In this document: positions 59,091-64,000 of the stretch, in pieces
How the letters are laid out: each line of letters starts with the position of its first letter
How positions within the stretch are numbered: the stretch's first letter is position 1
Program-made: the position numbers and the translations under genes
Assembly: GCA_014905825.1 (NCBI GenBank)
Contig: JACGCN010000040.1
Span: 248,001-312,000 of the forward strand
Reading direction: 5' to 3'
Source: Lyophyllum atratum
Lineage: Eukaryota; Basidiomycota; Agaricomycetes; Agaricales; Lyophyllaceae
Length of the DNA: 64,000 nucleotides
Notes under the pieces: generated by a model
What the model saw: the letters and a program-made list of their open reading frames with translations, nothing else
The model's database searches: none
What the model was told of the DNA's origin: nothing

Positions 59091-59130
59091 CTGCTGGAGG
59101 CTGCTAGAGGCTGCTGGAGGCTGCTGGAGG
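59091..59130. repeat. Four 10-bp subterminal repeats
   Basis: CTGCTGGAGG four times, the second with one mismatch, about 200 bases inside the right terminus. Related GCCTCCA words occur inside the left end. Plausible transposase-binding sites. Confidence 0.75.
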
Positions 59131-59241
59131 TCCGACAGGATCTGGCAGATCTGGAGGGGTCTATTTTTAAGATTGGAACCATGCGCAAAGGGCTGATCCG
59201 CCCCGCGACGGACAGGTGATGGTTTATATTTAGCGTGGTTT

Positions 59242-59331
59242 CAAATGGAACCCCCCGCTGAGGCCCATTTCCCTCTGTCAAATCAATGGGCCTCACAGGG
59301 TATGACTAAGCGTATATTGTGGTGCCTAAGG
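59242..59331 (-). repeat. Right terminal inverted repeat
   Basis: Inverted partner of 28076-28165. The core is 59297-59314. It ends at GCCTAAGG just before the TGTCAAATCA target copy (59332-59341). Confidence 0.85.
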
Positions 59332-59462
59332 TGTCAAATCATCTGAAATAAAAGTACACAGCAAAAACTCAAGAGGTATCCGGTGTACATAATCTTACAT
59401 GCTAATAAACCGCCCTCTATAGATTCCGGGTTCCATCATGGGGCAGGCTGAGCAAGTCCATG

Positions 59463-61026
59463 TCAGTGACTGGCCCGTGCTCCATCCGAATTTCGTCGGG
59501 GGGACGACTGCAGCGTCGATATCACGATCTCCTTTTCCCTCTCCTCCACCTCCACTATTGTAACATCATCTCCATACATTTCTGAACCCTCGCCATCATC
59601 TGCAGGCGCTTCCCAGAAGTTCCTCTTCGGCCTTTCTTTCATCACTGGGCTTCCCTCACTCGCACTCGCAGTCGCAGCTGACGCCGACGCAAGTGCAGCC
59701 ATGAGATCCCGGCTACGACGTATCGCCGCATCCCATGCAGATCGTAACGGACCATCCTCCTTCTTGATATTCGCTTCGATGATGAGCTCCTCTATCTCCT
59801 GGCTGAGCTTCATGAGTGGGTGAGCGTTATGTCTGTCTTCTGCCTCTTTTTCGCGATGTGTAGTGGTGTAAGCTTCCGGAGGCGAGGTACGAGGGTCGGG
59901 GAAGGTTATGTCAGCGGGCAGCTCGAATGGGCGGGGACGCGCGAGGCTGGATATTTCCTCATGTGGAGGGGCTGGAGAAGAGGTGGGGGCCGAAGTACTT
60001 GATTCAGGGGACGCGATGCTGTGCAGCAGGGTGTGCAGGACAATTGACGTTTCGCGGTCCGCAATTGCAGCGAGCTGTGAGATGTTCTGGAGTAGTTCTG
60101 GGTTCATGGCCGGTGAGGGGAGACTCTCAGGAGAGAAAGCCCCGAGGAGAACTGGAACAACCCGGCTGAGGGCAATAGAGAGGAAGACAAAGAGCTGATG
60201 AAGGAAGAGGATGTGTTGATGGATAAGGCGCTGAGGGAAGATCGTGTGCAGCGGGGTATGGGTCGTGTACGTCGGTAAAAGGCCAGATAAGGCAGGTGTC
60301 GATGCTGTAGCGGGTGATGGAGACGGCGAGAGGATAAGGCTAATCTCTGCAACGAACAAAGCCGCAAAAAGAATATAGCGCCAGAAGGAGACGGGGTTTG
60401 ATGTAGAGGAACCGATAAAAGACCAGAATATGAGGGCGGCTCCGACAACGATGTGATACCCAGATGATTGAATGAGCCCATGTTGAATATATTCACGCGT
60501 CGTAGTACATTTCTGTGACCAGGTCAGTACATCGGGGCCAAACCTGTGGCATGTCAGTAACTCGGAGAGGCGGGCGCGTCAAAGAAAATATGACCACTTA
60601 CCGATCATAAGCAAACCTCACAACTGGGTCCTTCAGCGCCTCGTAGACATCTCTAACCATTATGAAGAGCTCCTCTCCACCTCGACCCACTCCCGGTCGA
60701 TCGGGATGGTTCTTCTTCGCGAACTGGCGAAACGCGGTCTTAAGCCCTTGTTCATCCACCATTGGGTCCACTGAGAGGATCTGATAGAAATTGGGTGTCA
60801 TGGAACGCGCAGAATCGAACAAGTTGTATGACAAGTAGGTTAGTACAACGAACGCGAAGGTGAGGGCATATTGCTTGCGGTAAGTCGGCTGAGTGGTCGG
60901 CGTTGAGAGGATGGCGAACCGGTGAAGAAGGGACAGCAGACGTTTCGTCGCAAAGTCGGGGACTATGGACCAGCCAACGAGGCTGAGCAGGGGCAGGGGC
61001 ATCGTCGCCGCAATAGCCGTGAACAT
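59463..61026 (-). CDS. Membrane-anchored J-domain (DnaJ) co-chaperone
   Basis: Two exons (61026-60602, 60543-59463) close in frame to 501 codons. A J-domain at about residues 85-145 (NFYQILSVDPMVDEQGLKTA, then KKNHPDRPG with the HPD motif that stimulates Hsp70 ATPase, then MVRDVYEALKDPVVRFAYDR) follows a first hydrophobic helix (YALTFAFVVLTYLSYNLF). Further membrane helices come after it (YHIVVGAALIFWSFIG; YILFAALFVAEISLIL; ILFLHQLFVFLSIALSRVV). The tail is Ser/Ala-rich and acidic. The layout fits an ER or mitochondrial membrane J-protein of fungi. The stop codon lies only 121 bp from the giant element's target duplication. Confidence 0.88.
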
Positions 61027-61331
61027 GGCCGGAGAGCAGAGGTGCTGGGCGTCATGTGATCGAAAAAATATAATTTCCTCAGCGTCACTCAACTGTCAGG
61101 CAGGAAACGTCGTGCTATCTGTCTTCATAGCTTCCGTTCGTAACCCAACTTCTCATGGTTGAATAGCTTATCGTGACAACAAGTAGACTGTCTTCACGAA
61201 CAAGTTTAGCAGCCTGAAATCACGTCCTGAAAGCCTTCTACGCCCAACGCAACCCATCAATCAACAGATTCTCCTAGTATCAACGATGTTCGACAAAACA
61301 GTTCTGCCATTGGTGATACGCAGAGCAGCAT

Positions 61332-63417
61332 TTATAAATGCTGATGGATGAACTCCCCCAACTTCCGCTGTGTCCTCTTTCCATCCAAAGTCTTCTGAAG
61401 TTCCTACAATGCAAGGCCAATAGTTAGTCTTTAGTCAGGAGATAAACCAACGATCGAAAGCGTACCTCTCCTCGACCCACGCCTGCTTCGAGCCTTGCCA
61501 CAGCTTCCTGTGCACGCTGTTCGAGTTGCTCGATGGCCTCGGACCGCCCGAAAGGCGGTGACACATTTGTTTGCACGTCTCGGGTACCGTAGAGCAAACT
61601 CAGCAATGGTTGATGGGCCGCGCTCCTATTATAATGCGCCGTAGTATAAGCATCGAGAGATACAGAAGGATAAAGAGCGAGATAGACGTACAGAGACCCC
61701 AACTTTTCCCTAAGCTGCGTTACCTCGCTCAACACATCGCTATTTACACCATCATCCTCCAGCATTCGTATACGCCTCAGCTCGTCAAGAACATCTGACC
61801 GATCCAATAGCACAAGAGGCGCGTCATCGTCGGCGTGATGCCTACGGTGGTGCTGCAAAAGGAGGTCCTTCAACTCTCGCTCGAATTCGACATCGTCATC
61901 CGCGCCGAGGGCAGCCTTTTCCATATGTACAGCATCAGCATCTCCACCAGTACCACCTACTCCTTCAACCTCAATCACAAAGGTACCAACCCAAGCCTCG
62001 GCCGCACGCACAGCCTTCTCGTGGCCTGATAGTTGTGCGTGAAGAGCGGTGAGTGCAGGGAGAAGCGCTTCATCGTGAGCTTTTACCGTCTGGGCTAGCG
62101 ATTAACACGGAATCGAGCAGTTAATTACGGTGGATGGCGTACGGAATCAAGGACCACACATTCCGCATCTAATATGGCTGCCTGATCAAGTGCCCACGCC
62201 TTTTCAAGGCTTGCTTTCACGTCTAGGTCTTCTCGGTCCGCATCCCCGCCGTCCTCGAGACTCAAGTCAGTAATGGACCCAGCACGACCAAGAGCTTCGT
62301 GCATCTGCCTCAGCTCAAGCGCGTATGCCGCCTCTTTCAATCGCACCCCGTCTTTCATCAGTGCTTCGAGACTACGTGAAAGGTCGGCCGCGTCATCAAG
62401 CAGGCCTTCGGGCACTTTGGGTGTGAGCTGCGCGAGAGGGGAAGTGTGTTGTTCCGTGAGCGCGGAGCGGAAGTTAGCGAGGGTGGAGAGTGATTGAGTG
62501 GGGGATATGAGGGAGGCATGTGAGTTTCCATCCGGGGTATTTTCAGGAGGTTTCGATTGCTCCGTTTGTGGTGGGGCGGCGAGTGTATCGAGGAGGCTGA
62601 GAGCGGTGTCTCTGCCTGAGGAGAGCATCGTATCAGCCTGTCGAGCAGAAAGGTGTCGTCAGCTCTGTCCGATGCTAATATGGATAATTATGGATTCACT
62701 CACAAGGATGGAGAGCTCTGCGAAGCGTTCCTGCATGTGTGCAATGGCAGCATCTTCACGCTTGATGGCGGCCTCGAGGGACGATATTGTTTGTGACACA
62801 CGCTGAGATGCCTGCCTACATACGACTTGATTAAGCTTCTTTCTATGTTTGACATAATATTCTTACTTCGTTTGCCGTAGACGTGATTTGAGTGTGGCAG
62901 ATTCAGCCTCCAGCAGACGCGTCTCAGCGTCAAGATGAGTCGCGTGTTTGCTGTGTATTGTACGGTGAGCAATTGTGGCATAAGTATGAAGAATACGTTG
63001 AGCTACTTACCGAAGATGGGAGGGTGGTGCATAAGCGAATGGCGCGTGAATTGTGTCCAAGTCCTGATCATTGTCATCTGCCAGTATGCTCTCAGCATGT
63101 TTTACGCTGAAGATAACAGTCTCCGTAAATCTCGATATTCGATAAAATACCCTGGAATTGTGAACTCACAGATGTATTTCTTCATCCTCGAGTGCAATGG
63201 CACGTAGAGCAGCGCCGAGGTCTATATCTGGTAGCTGAGTTGTGGCCAGCCCATCTTCATCATCGGATTCTAAAGCTATACAGTGCTCGACTAGCCACTG
63301 GACAAGATTTCGACCCGCGGGGACCTGAGAGGTCCATTCGATGTCGCCTGGTTCGATAGAGGGACCCCGAAGCTCGTGGACGGCTTTGGTGACGATGGCA
63401 GTTGGTGTCAAGGCCAT
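61332..63417 (-). CDS. Coiled-coil protein, possibly augmin/HAUS-like
   Basis: Multi-exon gene starting MALTPTAIVTKAVHELRGPS. The N-terminal globular part (RNLVQWLVEHCIALESDDED; LGAALRAIALEDEEIH) is followed by long heptad-rich segments (ETRLLEAESATLKSRLRQ; SSLEAAIKREDAAIAHMQER; SLEALMKDGVRLKEAAYALE; REKLGSLYVYLALYP) and a basic C-terminus in a last small exon (KTLDGKRTQRKLGEFIHQHL, after a 62-bp intron at about 61405-61466). A short N-terminal domain plus extended coiled coil resembles HAUS3-type microtubule-branching subunits or kinetochore proteins, but I cannot decide. The exon chain is approximate. Confidence 0.6.
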
Positions 63418-63893
63418 GATCGTATTGAATCCGACCCTGACCTTAGTTTATGGTTTCTCCGCAAGTTGTGAGTTGACAGAACGTAACTCACTTGACCACC
63501 TACCATCCCCACGCCTGATAGCGAAATCAATAAGATACCTAGACATTGTACTTCTTTCTAGTGACGATGCCTGTGAGCTCATGTCCACACAGGGTGCCAT
63601 TGCGGAAATTGCTTCCAAAGCCTTCGAATTCGTCTGGGGCTTCAGCAATCGTTGCGTGCTGTTACGCCGCTCAAGACCATCGGTCTATCTTGCGACGTCT
63701 CTTGAGCTAGAGGAGGCGTGACGGACATGTATCACCTTCCGCTTTTCCATGCGCTGCCGATGGCAAAAACTTATTCTTGACAACAAATCATTCAGATTTA
63801 GCCGTCGATGTCCCTGGTAAGTCTAGTTGACCAATTGCCCTCGAAAAACCGACATTAAAAGCCTGTATAGGTCGAAACACGCCAGTCTATCCA

Positions 63894-64000
63894 ATGAGCG
63901 ACCGAGGTAGCAGCTACTTGCAAGTTTTCAGTCCTAATCCCATTTGGTCTGAACCCTCAAGGAATCAAGTTAAACTGCCAGAGACGGCAGAGGACGATGA
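63894..64000 (+). CDS. Start of a gene leaving the window
   Basis: Open frame from the ATG at 63894 (MSDRGSSYLQVFSPNPIWSE) to the window end, continuing acidic. An intron-like GTAAGT...TATAG lies upstream (63818-63870), perhaps in the 5' leader. It is divergent from the coiled-coil gene. Partial, function unknown. Confidence 0.4.
   Translation, partial: MSDRGSSYLQVFSPNPIWSEPSRNQVKLPETAEDD

Larger units (their letters stand above)
28076..59331. mobile_element. Giant (31.3 kb) KDZ transposon carrying TET/JBP
   Basis: The unit is bounded by inverted termini sharing TACGCTTAGTCATACCCT (left 28095-28112, inverted right 59297-59314), with weaker similarity extending inward for about 90 bases (GGCCCATTG, GAAAT, GGCCT blocks). 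Immediately outside lies a perfect 10-base direct repeat TGTCAAATCA (28066-28075 and 59332-59341). Inside are a KDZ transposase-Ulp1 gene, a TET/JBP dioxygenase and about ten cargo genes on both strands, plus internal duplications. The interior is more GC-rich than both flanks and very rich in CCGCGG. KDZ elements associated with TET/JBP genes are established for agaricomycetes. Size, complete boundaries and this cargo make the copy notable. Exact first and last bases may shift by about two, since the left end has two extra bases. Confidence 0.88.

Noticed and set aside
28076..59331. Interpretation as a Starship-type element
   Set aside because: Starships are mobilised by a tyrosine recombinase (DUF3435 captain) at one end and lack KDZ transposases. 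None is visible here, while inverted termini and a KDZ gene are.

Overview
The window is nuclear DNA of a filamentous basidiomycete, most likely an agaricomycete. The evidence is many short introns (about 47-65 bp, GT-AG with CTNAN-type branch points), tightly packed host genes, large families of kinase-like genes, and a KDZ-class transposon carrying a TET/JBP dioxygenase, a combination known from mushroom-forming fungi.

Host segment 1 (1-19.5 kb): a Ser/Pro-rich protein; ER glucosidase II alpha (GH31, 8 exons, 980 aa); an MFS transporter of 15 exons; an EthD-like alpha/beta-barrel protein; a protein with an Sld7-type C-terminal domain; a serine-rich protein; a small unknown protein; a LYR-motif protein; an acidic unknown protein; and a second MFS gene, inverted relative to the first. 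Both MFS copies appear to need a 2-nucleotide exon to keep the reading frame.

Transposon-riddled segment (19.5-28 kb): two divergent kinase-like genes, both broken by DNA transposons with clear target-site duplications: a 360 bp MITE (3 bp TSD), a 1,227 bp element (10 bp TSD) and a 637 bp element (9 bp TSD), each inside a coding exon. A 1,064 bp element (7 bp TSD) lies just upstream of the second kinase.

Giant element (28,076-59,331): a 31.3 kb unit with terminal inverted repeats and a 10 bp target duplication. It carries a KDZ transposase joined to a Ulp1-type SUMO protease, a TET/JBP 2OG-Fe(II) dioxygenase with its metal and substrate residues present, and about ten cargo genes: two paralogous large low-complexity proteins (A and B), a Zn2Cys6 protein (D), two further Cys-rich proteins (G, M), a basic-N-terminus protein with a duplicated pseudogene (J and J'), a tandem-repeat acidic protein (F), and several small unknowns. 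The central part is strikingly rich in the palindrome CCGCGG. Internal duplications (a J unit, a Ulp1 fragment, an exon/intron unit in H) show active rearrangement. I consider this element the main discovery candidate of the window.

Host segment 2 (59.4-64 kb): a membrane-anchored J-domain protein whose 3' end lies 121 bp from the transposon target duplication, a coiled-coil protein, and the first exon of a gene leaving the window.

All exon junctions were worked out by eye from splice consensus and frame. Where exon lengths are given they were summed and close in frame. No database search was possible, so family names rest on recognised motifs.
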